A DNA stretch of 64,000 bases, from contig WGMQ01000005.1 in NCBI GenBank assembly GCA_016125005.1, forward strand, positions 86,504 through 150,503. Direction: 5' to 3'. The DNA is from a bacterium. GTDB taxonomy: Bacteria; Sumerlaeota; Sumerlaeia; SLMS01. Made by a program: the position numbers and the translations under genes. A model generated the notes under the pieces. It worked only from the letters and a program-made list of their open reading frames with translations, was not told the origin of the DNA and did no database searches. Below are positions 46,079-56,318 of the stretch, one piece after another (the first letter of the stretch is position 1; each line of letters opens with the position of its first letter).

Positions 46079-46958
46079 GGGCGTGTACGTCCCCGCCGGC
46101 ACCGGTCGACTGAAGACGGTGCCACGCCGCATCGGCCTCATTGCCGGGGAGGGGAACTTCCCTGTGCTCCTCGCTCAGGCCGCGCGAAGCGAAGGGGTCG
46201 AGATCGTCACCTTCGGCGTGCATTCGCTCGCCAGCGAGCAGTTGCGCGGCTACAGCACCGCCCATTTCACCCTCAAGCTCGCCGAATTTTCCCGAATGAT
46301 CGAGCTCTCGCGCGAGCACGGCGTCCATCACGTCATCATGGCCGGGCGCATCCCCCATGGTTGGGCCATCTTCAAGCAACTCAGTTTTGACCCGCGCCTC
46401 CTCCGCATCATGAACGGCCTCCCCAATTGGAAGGCCGATTCGATGCTCAAGGCCGCCGTCGATGAATTGGCCAAGGAAGGGATCGAGGTTCTCGACTCGA
46501 CCATGTTCCTGAAGAGCGTCATGCCCTCCCCCGGGCTCATGACCAACCGGGTGCCTCCGTCGGAGTCGATCCTCAAGGACATCGAGTTCGGCTACCCACT
46601 CGCCAAGGAACTTGGCCGCCTCGACATCGGCCAGACCATTGCCGTCAAGAACGGCATCGTGGTCGCCGTCGAGGCTCTGGAAGGCACCGACGAGCTGATC
46701 CGTCGCTGCCACGCACTTGCCGGCGAGGGGATCACCTTCGTCAAGGTTTCGAAGCCCCGTCAGGACATGCGCTTCGACGTGCCGGTGGTGGGTCTCACGA
46801 CGATCCGAAACCTGGCGCAGGCCCGCGCCGCTGCGCTCTGCGTCACCGCCAACCAGTCCCTTTTCTTCGACCGCCCCGAGGCCATCGAACTCGCCGAGCA
46901 GAACCGCATCTCGATCATTGCCCGGGAAGATAAGGACACTCTGGACTCAACCTCCTGA
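46059..46958 (+). CDS. lpxI: UDP-2,3-diacylglucosamine pyrophosphatase LpxI
   Basis: A 299-aa enzyme (DUF1009) that makes lipid X; it replaces LpxH in many bacteria. IGLIAGEGNFPVLLAQAARS, the GRIPHGW motif, DSTMFLKSVMPSPG and GTDELIRRCHALAGEGITFV are diagnostic. GTG 46059 has GGGGAGAA about 6 bases upstream; the longer frame would overlap more of fabZ. It is the last gene of the outer-membrane operon; lpxA, lpxD and lpxB are not here. Confidence 0.92.
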   Translation: MSPPESKGVYVPAGTGRLKTVPRRIGLIAGEGNFPVLLAQAARSEGVEIVTFGVHSLASEQLRGYSTAHFTLKLAEFSRMIELSREHGVHHVIMAGRIPHGWAIFKQLSFDPRLLRIMNGLPNWKADSMLKAAVDELAKEGIEVLDSTMFLKSVMPSPGLMTNRVPPSESILKDIEFGYPLAKELGRLDIGQTIAVKNGIVVAVEALEGTDELIRRCHALAGEGITFVKVSKPRQDMRFDVPVVGLTTIRNLAQARAAALCVTANQSLFFDRPEAIELAEQNRISIIAREDKDTLDSTS

Positions 46959-46960
46959 GG

Positions 46961-47087
46961 TGCGGAGAAAAGCGCACAGAAAACTGACGGGGCTCAAGTT
47001 CCGTGACCGCGCTTCCGATACTGCCCGGCCCAACTCCGTTTCCCAAGCTTTCTAAAATCAATCGCCCGCCCGCCTTTCTCCGTGCCT
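46961..47087. repeat. Small non-autonomous element with inverted ends (copy A)
   Basis: Begins TGCGGAGAAAAGCGC just after lpxI and ends GCCTTTCTCCGTGCC near 47072-47087, an imperfect inverted pair. The right end also matches the right end of copy B (63763-63929) over about 32 bases with few changes. It contains no gene and lies directly before the IS110 element. Confidence 0.5.
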
Positions 47088-47104
47088 TGTATGTCCCGCG
47101 AAGA

Positions 47105-48463
<1,359 letters not shown>

Positions 48464-48530
48464 GAAACACACCATCTCCGTGGTAACTCTCCTGACACAG
48501 TGGCGCACTCTGCTGAGTAACGCCCTCCAC

Positions 48531-49337
48531 TCAGTCGTGATGGCCCTGCTTGCGGTGCCGGAAAACCCCGTGTGTGAGGAAGTGATCCACGAGGCGGGCG
48601 GTCTCGGCCTTGAGGATGATCGCAGAGTGGTTGGCGTTGAGCAGGGTGAAGTCCTTCATGCCGGGAAGGATGGTCTCCTCGACCGCCACAGTGCCATCGC
48701 AGTCGCCGGGAATGCCGAACCAGTTGCGGACGCCGGTCGGTTTACCGCTGCCACCCGCGATGATCCCGACCTCGGTTCCGTGCAGCGTACCGGCACGCGC
48801 CGCCACGCCGCGGGGCCCGCGCCGAAGCTGCATGCCTGCCTCGCCAAACACGAAAGGGAAGAGCCATTTCATGCGACGGGAGAGATGATCGGCCATCCAG
48901 GCACCGGCGTTCGGCGGCGCGATCATGACCGCCCGCTTGAGCGGAGGTAGTTCGTGGTTGGCGACAGCCCAACGCAGCACCACACCGCCCATCGAGTGCG
49001 TCACGGCATCGTACTCGGTGAGGCCAAGCTCACGAATTTGGTCTGCGATGTATTGGGCGATCACAGGAATGCTGCGCCCATGTATCGGGTAGGAAAGGTT
49101 ATGGCAGGGTCGATTGTACTGGCGCTCTAGCCGAATCCCGATGGGTATCAGCACCTGTCGCGGAACATTGAGCCCATGGATCATGACGATGGGACGATTG
49201 GAGACGGGGGACTCGGTCGGGACGGATTTGCGCCGTGGGCGCACACGATCCCCGATGGACGCCCAAGCCTCCCGACTCCGCGAGCGGAGGTCTTCGAACG
49301 ATCGGCGGACGGGCGGAGGAACGGGAACGGTACGCAT
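48531..49337 (-). CDS. Alpha/beta-hydrolase, lipase-like
   Basis: A 268-aa protein. The oxyanion/N-terminal motif RPIVMIHGLNVPRQVLIPIG and nucleophile elbow AVTHSMGGVVLRWA (serine in HSMGG) identify a lipase-type fold; an acid in DCDGTVAVEE and a His in NANHSAIIL may complete the triad. No signal peptide is seen from ATG 49337, which has GGAGCCCC upstream. A basic N-terminal region of about 45 residues precedes the fold. It lies beside the GT4 genes but a shared role is unproven. Confidence 0.78.
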   Translation of the reverse strand: MRTVPVPPPVRRSFEDLRSRSREAWASIGDRVRPRRKSVPTESPVSNRPIVMIHGLNVPRQVLIPIGIRLERQYNRPCHNLSYPIHGRSIPVIAQYIADQIRELGLTEYDAVTHSMGGVVLRWAVANHELPPLKRAVMIAPPNAGAWMADHLSRRMKWLFPFVFGEAGMQLRRGPRGVAARAGTLHGTEVGIIAGGSGKPTGVRNWFGIPGDCDGTVAVEETILPGMKDFTLLNANHSAIILKAETARLVDHFLTHGVFRHRKQGHHD

Positions 49338-49431
49338 CGCGGGGGCTCCAACGGTGAAGGACTCATTGACTTCCAGTCCTTGCCGACCTGACACGCACAA
49401 CAGCAAGCTGATTCGACAGGGCAGCAATCAA

Positions 49432-50616
49432 TCAGTTCGGCTTCCCGGACGGCGTCTTCTCCAGATCGATCACTTCCTGATAGAGCGCCGCCAATTGGTC
49501 GACCATGGCGGGAAGACCGAAGCGACTTCCGGTGAGCTTGGCTGCGTCCCCCAGCCGCGTGCGCAACTCGGCGTCGCCGGCAAGCCTCAGCACCGCTGCG
49601 GAGAGGGCGGCTGCGTCACCAACAGGAACGATCAGGCCGTCGACCTCTGGTGTGATGGCCTCGCGCGCCCCGTTCACGTCTGTGCAGAGGGGCGGCTTGC
49701 CAAGGATCATGTACTCGAGCATGGCGTTGCTGAGGCCCTCGCGGTGGGAACAGAGGATGCCGATATCGGCTCCCTTGATGAGCGCCGGAACGTCGTCGCG
49801 CGGCCCGGCGAAGATCACATGCCGATCCAGCCCCAGCGCCGTGCGGCGTACCTCCAGCGCGGCACGACAGCCGCCGTCCGCGCCGACGCAGAGCACCTTC
49901 ATGTCGGGCGCCGCGGCGGCCACGGCGACCCAGGCCTCCAACAGCAGGTCATGGGCCTTCACGGGAATCAGGCTGGCCACATGGATGGCGATCAGTCGCG
50001 CATCGGCCAGTTCGGGGAAGATGCTGCGTAGGTCCGCCGTCGGCGCGGCCAGAAGGCGATCCACCGGCAGGCCGTTTCGGATCACCCGTGGCGGTCCGGG
50101 CAGATTCTGCTCCGCCTCAACCACATCGCGCGCCACACCATCCGAGTTCGCCCACACGGCCGACGCGCGGCGGTTGATGCGCGATTCGATGGCGGACTGG
50201 CGACGTCCCGCAGCGTTGGCCGTGGGGGTGCCGAGGCGGCTGGTCACGAGCGGAATGCGGCGTCCCGCCAGCGGGAGCGTCAGCCACGCCCACAGATGCG
50301 CCCAGAAGAGCCACGCATGAAGCACACCCGGTCGCCACCGGCGCAGGAAAGCCCCGGTGCGCCACCAAGCCACCGGCAGCAGCAGCCAGGGGAGCGGGCT
50401 CCAGCGGGGCCGGAAGCGCGGAAGCGCCACCGGGAAGATCTCGATACCGTCCGCCTTCAGTCCTGCCAGACGGACGCCTTCGGGGTGCAGCAGCATCACC
50501 ACCACGTCGTGCCCCCGTTCGCGCAGTTCCTTCGCGAGCAGCACGAGCTGCCCCTCCGCGCCACCTTCGCGCATCGAGCCGATTAGCAGTGCAATCCTCA
50601 CCGTCGGGCTCCGCAT
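49432..50616 (-). CDS. GT4-family glycosyltransferase
   Basis: A 394-aa GT-B enzyme. The N-terminal LLIGSMREGGAEGQLVLLAKEL is the GGAE acceptor-side motif, and the C-terminal half shows IRNGLPVDRL, VASLIPVKAHDLLLEAW and the donor motif ILCSHREGLSNAMLEYMILG (EGxxNxxLE). It would add a sugar to a polysaccharide or lipid precursor on the cytoplasmic face. ATG 50616 overlaps the upstream GT4 gene by 19 bases. Confidence 0.9.
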   Translation of the reverse strand: MRSPTVRIALLIGSMREGGAEGQLVLLAKELRERGHDVVVMLLHPEGVRLAGLKADGIEIFPVALPRFRPRWSPLPWLLLPVAWWRTGAFLRRWRPGVLHAWLFWAHLWAWLTLPLAGRRIPLVTSRLGTPTANAAGRRQSAIESRINRRASAVWANSDGVARDVVEAEQNLPGPPRVIRNGLPVDRLLAAPTADLRSIFPELADARLIAIHVASLIPVKAHDLLLEAWVAVAAAAPDMKVLCVGADGGCRAALEVRRTALGLDRHVIFAGPRDDVPALIKGADIGILCSHREGLSNAMLEYMILGKPPLCTDVNGAREAITPEVDGLIVPVGDAAALSAAVLRLAGDAELRTRLGDAAKLTGSRFGLPAMVDQLAALYQEVIDLEKTPSGKPN

Positions 50617-51785
50617 AGCTGATTATAGAGTGCCGCATAGCGCCCCGCCATCACATCGAGCGAGAAGCCCGAGACCATGCGCTCGCGCGCGGCGGCGGCC
50701 ATTGTGCGGTGGCCTTCCGGCCCCGCGTCCATCACGCGGCCCACCAGTGTAGCCAGCTCTTCCGACTCAGCGCCACGCGACACGAACCCGGTGGTACCGT
50801 CCACCACCAACTCGGCGATTCCTTCGACGGGGCGGGTCACCACCGGCACACCACAGCTCATCGCCTCCAGCACCACGTTCGGCATTCCCTCGTGATCGCT
50901 CGTCAGGAGGAAACAGTCGAACGCGTGTAGCCACGCCCGCACGTCCTCCGCGCGCCCGGCGAAATGCACCCGATCCGCCACTCCAAGCTTTGCTGCCAGC
51001 GCCTCCAGCTCCCCGCGACGCGATCCCCTATCATCCCCGACAATCACCCCGTGCACCCCAATGGATCCACCGGCAAGCCGCGCAATCGTCTCAAGGAACA
51101 GCTCGTGGCGCTTCTGTGCCTTCAGGTTCCCCACCGTTCCCACCACAAATCCCGCCGACGCCAGTTGTCCGCCGGGTCGCCGCAATGGCGATGGTCCCCC
51201 TGCGGGCGCGAATCGTTCCGTGTCGACACCATTGGGAATCACCATCAATCGCCCCGGGGCGAGCCGCTCGCGACGCTCCGCGTCCCGGCGCACTCCCTCC
51301 GAATTACACACCACGCGGGAGACGAACCGATTCGAGAGGTTCTCCATCGACTGGTACCAGGGGCGGGCATCCTTGTAGACCGGGATGTCGCGGCGCCCCT
51401 GGATCAGATGCGGCACTGCGCCGACTCCCGCGACAGCGAGCTGGTTTTCCCAGAAGAGAAAAGACTGAAGCACGTGCGGGCGATGGCGCCGCACATCGCT
51501 GCGGATGCGCCAGAGCGTCCGTGCCGCGTTCAGCCAGAACGCAGGGGATGCCTTCGAGCGCCAGAACTCGCGGCCCAAGCCGATCCACGGGAGGCCCCGC
51601 GCCTCGACCTCGGCGCGCAGCGGACCTTCCGCCTCACACACCAGCAGACGGGCCCGCCAGCCATGCCGCGGCAACCGCGTCGCCAACTCCAGCGCCTGGC
51701 GCTCCGCCCCGCCCACACGGAAACTCGGCAGCAGCAACGCCACCAACGGAAGCTCTCGATTGTCAGCCGCACCCGGGTTCGTCAT
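50598..51785 (-). CDS. GT4-family glycosyltransferase
   Basis: A 395-aa GT-B enzyme related in design to its neighbour. LLPSFRVGGAERQALELATRL, VIPNGVDTERFAP, VGTVGNLKAQKRHELFLETIA and LLTSDHEGMPNVVLEAMSCG are the family motifs. It forms an operon with the downstream GT4 gene (19-base overlap), pointing to a cell-surface glycan. Sugar specificity cannot be read from the sequence. Confidence 0.9.
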   Translation of the reverse strand: MTNPGAADNRELPLVALLLPSFRVGGAERQALELATRLPRHGWRARLLVCEAEGPLRAEVEARGLPWIGLGREFWRSKASPAFWLNAARTLWRIRSDVRRHRPHVLQSFLFWENQLAVAGVGAVPHLIQGRRDIPVYKDARPWYQSMENLSNRFVSRVVCNSEGVRRDAERRERLAPGRLMVIPNGVDTERFAPAGGPSPLRRPGGQLASAGFVVGTVGNLKAQKRHELFLETIARLAGGSIGVHGVIVGDDRGSRRGELEALAAKLGVADRVHFAGRAEDVRAWLHAFDCFLLTSDHEGMPNVVLEAMSCGVPVVTRPVEGIAELVVDGTTGFVSRGAESEELATLVGRVMDAGPEGHRTMAAAARERMVSGFSLDVMAGRYAALYNQLCGARR

Positions 51786-51927
51786 GGCCGCAAGCGAGCG
51801 GATGTCCCCCGCAGAAAGCCAAGCCGATTCGTCACCGGGGTGCCCGACGATCCGGATGGCTGCGTGACCCCGATTTCGTTGACTCCGTGACGCCGTGGTG
51901 CTCCGCTACTGGGTGGGGGATGTTGAG

Positions 51928-52665
51928 ATGCATCAGGATTTGGCCGCTCGTCTGTTTCCGGTGCCAAGCCGAGCACCGTTCGTCGTTGGGGGACTCGCCT
52001 TGCTCCCCATGCTGGCTGTTTTCGTTTGGATTCTGGGGTCGCCAGTGGCGCCGCCGACGGGCGGTGGAGTCTTTGTCGACTCAAGCGCCGTCTGTCGCCT
52101 GATGGGGGGTGGGGCCTTTCCCGTCACGGCGCGGCGACTTCTGCCGGCGCAGTATTCCGCCCGCACCGCCTCGCGCTGGGTCAGCCTATGGCTGGCCGTC
52201 ACGGCCGCTGTCGGATTTGGGGCCGTCCGGGGGCGATTGCTGCGTGATCGTTTGGACGAACGCCATCTGGTCAGCGTCCCAGTGGATGCGCGGCGACTCC
52301 AGCTGTTCGCGTTGATAAGGGAAATCCGGTGCTTTCTTGTCCCCGGGTTGGCGATCTTTCTCCTGCTGGTGACGGCGTCGGGTTTTGCCGTTGTGGAACT
52401 GACGCGACAGGTGCTCGCGAGCGACTGGGAACTGTTCGAGCGGATGCAACTCGACATCATTGGCAGTACCGCACACTTTGTCGCGCTTCGCTTCGGGCAG
52501 AACTTTGGCTGGGCGGCCCTGGCCTTCGCGGTGACGTTGTTTCTCTTTCAGCGATGGGGATTCCACGAGATGCTCCGGGCCTTCCGCATGGCAACGATAC
52601 CCAACGAACAAGAGCCTTCGACGGTCCGCTCTTCATTGACAGCGCCCCGAGTCGTTCCAGAATAA
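51928..52665 (+). CDS. Membrane protein of unknown function
   Basis: A 245-aa protein with hydrophobic stretches at about residues 18-38, 85-105, 145-167 and 200-220. ATG 51928 has GGGGGA about 9 bases upstream. No family was recognised. It lies 45 bases before the kinase gene on the same strand and may be expressed with it; a link to kinase signalling is only suggested by position. Confidence 0.6.
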   Translation: MHQDLAARLFPVPSRAPFVVGGLALLPMLAVFVWILGSPVAPPTGGGVFVDSSAVCRLMGGGAFPVTARRLLPAQYSARTASRWVSLWLAVTAAVGFGAVRGRLLRDRLDERHLVSVPVDARRLQLFALIREIRCFLVPGLAIFLLLVTASGFAVVELTRQVLASDWELFERMQLDIIGSTAHFVALRFGQNFGWAALAFAVTLFLFQRWGFHEMLRAFRMATIPNEQEPSTVRSSLTAPRVVPE

Positions 52666-52710
52666 CTGGTGATGCTGTAACGAAACGATTTTCTGGCAAA
52701 CCGTGATCCC

Positions 52711-55542
52711 GTGGCCATCCAAGCAGAACAGCCCGTTACCCCTCCCCCGCTGACGGACCCGATCCCGCGCTCGGCTCCGGTGGTCCCTGATGGACCCACC
52801 GGAGACATCCCCCTGCTGCGGTCCTCGTTCGGGGTCATCGCCCCGACGGAGGAGTTTGGCGACGGGGACAGCTCCGTCGATCCTTTCGGCAACGACCGTC
52901 CCGCGGCATTCACCTTCGAGAAGCTGTTGGCGATCGGTGGCTTTGGCGAGATCTGGGAGTCGAACCAGTGCTCGCTCTCGCGCATCGTCGCCATCAAGCG
53001 CATCCGCCGCGACCTGATGGAGCGCGCCCTCACGGACCCAGCCCTGCTGCGGCGATACGAGGTCGGCTTCCGCCAGGAGGCCCTCATCACCGCCAGCCTG
53101 GAACACCCCAACATCGTCCCGATCCACGACATGGGCCTGGACGAGGACGGGTTACCGCTGCTGGCCATGAAGCTGGTGCGCGGCAAGCCGTGGGACAAGC
53201 TCATCGCCGATGAGTTCGGTCTCTCGGTGCCGACGTTCCTCCAGCGACACCTGCCGATCTTTGCCTCGGTTTGCCAGGCGGTGGCCTTCGCCCACTCGAA
53301 GGGCGTGCTGCACCGCGACCTCAAGCCGTCCCAGATCATCGTGGCGGAATTCGGCGAAGTGCAGCTCATGGACTGGGGCATCGCCGTGCGCATGAGCGAC
53401 CTCAAGCGCTTGGTCGAATCGGGCGATGCAGCGGCGCAGGCAGCCATCAACCCGAGCGGAACCGCCGCATTCATGGCCCCCGAGCAGACCGAGCGTACCG
53501 TCGCACGGCTTGGCCCCCACACCGACGTCTTCCTCCTTGGCGGAACGCTCTATTATCTGCTGACGGGGCGCGTTCCCCACGGGTCCACGACGGCCAACGG
53601 CGCCTTCTATGAAGCAAGTCGCTGCGAGATCGTCTCGCCGCAACTCCGCAATCCGCACCGCGAGATTCCCGCCGAGTTGGCTGACCTGGCGATGGACGCG
53701 ATGGCGCGCGACATCGACAAGCGCATCCAGACGGCCGAAGAGTTTCTCACCCGCCTTCAGGACTATATCACCGGCGAATCGAAGCGCCGCGAAGCGGCCG
53801 TGCTGGTGCGCAAGGTCGAGAAGGTGCTCGAGACACGTCCCACCGGATACGGGGACCTGACAGTCTGCCAGAATCAGCTCGATCAGGCGCTGGTGCTGTG
53901 GCCCGAAAGCGGCCGCATTCATGACCTGCGGGACCGGACGCGAGCCCTCTACGCGGCCAGCGCCATTGAGCACGGCGACCTGACGCTGGCGCGCATGAAT
54001 GCCACCCGTCTTCCCGACGGACCCGAGCGCGCCGACTTGATCAATCGTATAGACGCGGCGGAGCGCATCCAGCAGGAAAACGCCGAGCGTCTACGCCTCG
54101 CCACATCCAACGCGCGCGACCTTCTCGATTTCATCCTCCTCGACCTTCATGGTTCGCTGCGTCAGTTCGGACGCCTGGACTTGCTCGAAAAGGCGGCCCT
54201 GAAGGTGTTCGCCCACTTCGAAGCGTTCCCCGAGACCGCCCCCGACGAGGCTTCGTACCGGAGCCGTTGCCACGCGCTGCGCAACATCGCGGACGTGTTC
54301 AAGGAGAAGGCCCGCCTCGAATCGGCCCTCCAGGCCCTCCGCGAAGCCGTTCGCCTCGCAGAAATCCAGAACAGGCTCGATCCCAACAAGTACGAGTGGA
54401 TCGAGGATCTGTCGGACAGCTGGGACAAGATGGCGGCGGTGTACTACGAACTCGGCGACCTGGACTCGGCGCTCAAGTATAACAACCGCGGTCTCCACCT
54501 GCGCGAACTGCTGAGCCACGCGGACGCGAGCCGCATCGACTGGCGCAGCCGCCTCGCGTGGAGCTACCATCAGGAGGGCATGATCTACTGGCGGAAGGGT
54601 CACCAGCAGGAAGCGCTGGCGGACCTGGAGGAAAGCTCACGCCTGCGTCGCCTCATCCTGGAGGAACAACCGCAGGACTTCGGCGAGGGCATGGCGTTGG
54701 CCTACACGCTCAATGGGCGCATCTGGGTGCATCGGGCGCTCGGCGACATCGACTCTGCCATGGCGGACGCGGAGGAATCGCTGGTGCTCCGCCGCGGTTT
54801 TGCTGCGCGTCGTCCCGACAGTTTGGCCTGCGTGGGCGACGTGGCGTGGAGCCTCAAGAGCATGGCGCTTCTGCTGGAAGATCGCATGGAAATCGAGCGC
54901 GCGCTCGGGATGTTCCGCGAAGCCCTTGTCATGTGCCAGCGCCTTAGCGACAGCGATCCGTCGAGCCTCTCGCGCCGCATGGAACTGGCCTTCTGTCACG
55001 GCGGCATCGCGCGCATGGAGCACCTGCTCGGGAACCTGGCGGAGGCGGAGGCTGCCTATGTTGCGGCGGTGGCGCTGCACGGTCCTGCCGTCGAGCAGGA
55101 GTTCTCGAACGGACGCGACCTGCGCGACCATCTATACAACCTCACCGGGCTGAGCGCCTGCCAACTGGACGCCGGCAAGATCGTCGCCGCGCGCGAGACC
55201 GCGGAGCGCGGCCTCAAATGGGGCAATGAACTGATGCGCCGCACGCGCGAGAACCCTTCCTTCGTCGAAGCCCGCGCCCGCGTCCTCGTCCAGATTGGCC
55301 GCGTGGAGGCCGCGTGCGACGACATGGCCGCGGCCGAGCGTCATTGGTCCGAGGCCGCCGAGGCCATGCTTCCCTTCTTCCGCGAAGGCGAATACCCCGC
55401 CGCGCAGGAAGAGACACTCGCCGTTGCCCTGCTGCTGCTCGGTCGCAAGGATGAGGCAGGCCCCTGGGTGAACCGCCTCATGCGGAAGAACTGGGGCGGA
55501 CGCGAGTTTCTTCGACTACTTTCCGGGAACGATCATTCGTGA
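52711..55542 (+). CDS. Hanks-type serine/threonine kinase with TPR domain
   Basis: A 943-aa protein. The kinase domain (about residues 70-350) has the Gly loop IGGFGEIWES, lysine in VAIKRI, HRDLKPSQ, DWG in LMDWGIAV instead of DFG, and GTAAFMAPEQ. The Mg-binding Asn of HRDLKPxN is Gln here. The remaining 550 residues are TPR-like helices (for example LRDRTRALYAASAIE, LGDLDSALKYNNRGL, GNLAEAEAAYVAAV). There is no membrane segment, so it is probably cytoplasmic. GTG 52711 is the chosen start. It ends in a GTGA overlap with the exported-protein gene. Confidence 0.9.
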   Translation: MAIQAEQPVTPPPLTDPIPRSAPVVPDGPTGDIPLLRSSFGVIAPTEEFGDGDSSVDPFGNDRPAAFTFEKLLAIGGFGEIWESNQCSLSRIVAIKRIRRDLMERALTDPALLRRYEVGFRQEALITASLEHPNIVPIHDMGLDEDGLPLLAMKLVRGKPWDKLIADEFGLSVPTFLQRHLPIFASVCQAVAFAHSKGVLHRDLKPSQIIVAEFGEVQLMDWGIAVRMSDLKRLVESGDAAAQAAINPSGTAAFMAPEQTERTVARLGPHTDVFLLGGTLYYLLTGRVPHGSTTANGAFYEASRCEIVSPQLRNPHREIPAELADLAMDAMARDIDKRIQTAEEFLTRLQDYITGESKRREAAVLVRKVEKVLETRPTGYGDLTVCQNQLDQALVLWPESGRIHDLRDRTRALYAASAIEHGDLTLARMNATRLPDGPERADLINRIDAAERIQQENAERLRLATSNARDLLDFILLDLHGSLRQFGRLDLLEKAALKVFAHFEAFPETAPDEASYRSRCHALRNIADVFKEKARLESALQALREAVRLAEIQNRLDPNKYEWIEDLSDSWDKMAAVYYELGDLDSALKYNNRGLHLRELLSHADASRIDWRSRLAWSYHQEGMIYWRKGHQQEALADLEESSRLRRLILEEQPQDFGEGMALAYTLNGRIWVHRALGDIDSAMADAEESLVLRRGFAARRPDSLACVGDVAWSLKSMALLLEDRMEIERALGMFREALVMCQRLSDSDPSSLSRRMELAFCHGGIARMEHLLGNLAEAEAAYVAAVALHGPAVEQEFSNGRDLRDHLYNLTGLSACQLDAGKIVAARETAERGLKWGNELMRRTRENPSFVEARARVLVQIGRVEAACDDMAAAERHWSEAAEAMLPFFREGEYPAAQEETLAVALLLLGRKDEAGPWVNRLMRKNWGGREFLRLLSGNDHS

Positions 55543-56318
55543 CACGTCTTCGCTATTTCCTCCTGCTGGTCCTTGCCATTTCGTTCGGCGTCATTGCCCC
55601 CGGAGGCCCCGCCCTGCCCACGCACACCATCGATCCCATCCCTCCCGCCAACGAGCTGCCCGAGTTCAACCGCATCGTTCTCGATCTGATCGCGCGCTAC
55701 CCGAAGGACGGCACCAATGGCTACTGGTGGCCGAAGGAAGGTAGCTACGACGGTGTGTCGCGGGACGTGAAGCTCTGGGGGAAGACGGTGCTGCGCGGCG
55801 AGCCACAGGCGCGCACCTTCTGCTGCGGTCTGACCCTGGAGGTGTTCCTGGACGCGTGGACCAAGTGGGTGGAATCGAACCCCGATGCGGCCAAGGTCCT
55901 GACCCCAGCCAACTTCGATCGCTTTCGTCGCGAGTGGTTCGTCACGGCCGTCAACGGCTCGGGACCGCTGGAGGCCCTTGAGACGCTCAAGATCGGGCGT
56001 CGCGTGACCGATGGCGAAGTGAGGGCCGGCGACTTTGTGCAGCATTGGCGCACCAACGAGAGCGGCCACTCCGCTGTCTTCCTCGGCTGGATTCGCAATC
56101 CCGATGGCGAGATCATCGGCATGAACTACTGGTCCTCGCAGGAAAGCACCAACGGCATCGGCGAGCGGTGCGAGTACTTCGACCTGCCGGAGACCCGCGC
56201 CGAGATGGAGCGCGAGGGCTCCACCATGTACAAGCCGCCGCTGGTCCGCGAGTATGTGTACTTCGCCCGCGTGGAACCGCCCCGCCAGACGACGCCGCTT
56301 CGCACCCCGGCTCCGTGA
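55539..56318 (+). CDS. Exported protein, possibly papain/NlpC-like
   Basis: A 259-aa protein with a signal peptide (TRLRYFLLLVLAISFGVIA). The pattern TFCCGLTLEVFLDAW, then AGDFVQHWRTNESGHSAVFLGW, then MNYWSSQES resembles the Cys, His and polar residues of NlpC/P60- or papain-like cell-wall peptidases. This is a suggestion from motif order only. It is coupled to both neighbours by GTGA overlaps: kinase upstream, GT39-type protein downstream. Confidence 0.6.
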   Translation: MTRLRYFLLLVLAISFGVIAPGGPALPTHTIDPIPPANELPEFNRIVLDLIARYPKDGTNGYWWPKEGSYDGVSRDVKLWGKTVLRGEPQARTFCCGLTLEVFLDAWTKWVESNPDAAKVLTPANFDRFRREWFVTAVNGSGPLEALETLKIGRRVTDGEVRAGDFVQHWRTNESGHSAVFLGWIRNPDGEIIGMNYWSSQESTNGIGERCEYFDLPETRAEMEREGSTMYKPPLVREYVYFARVEPPRQTTPLRTPAP

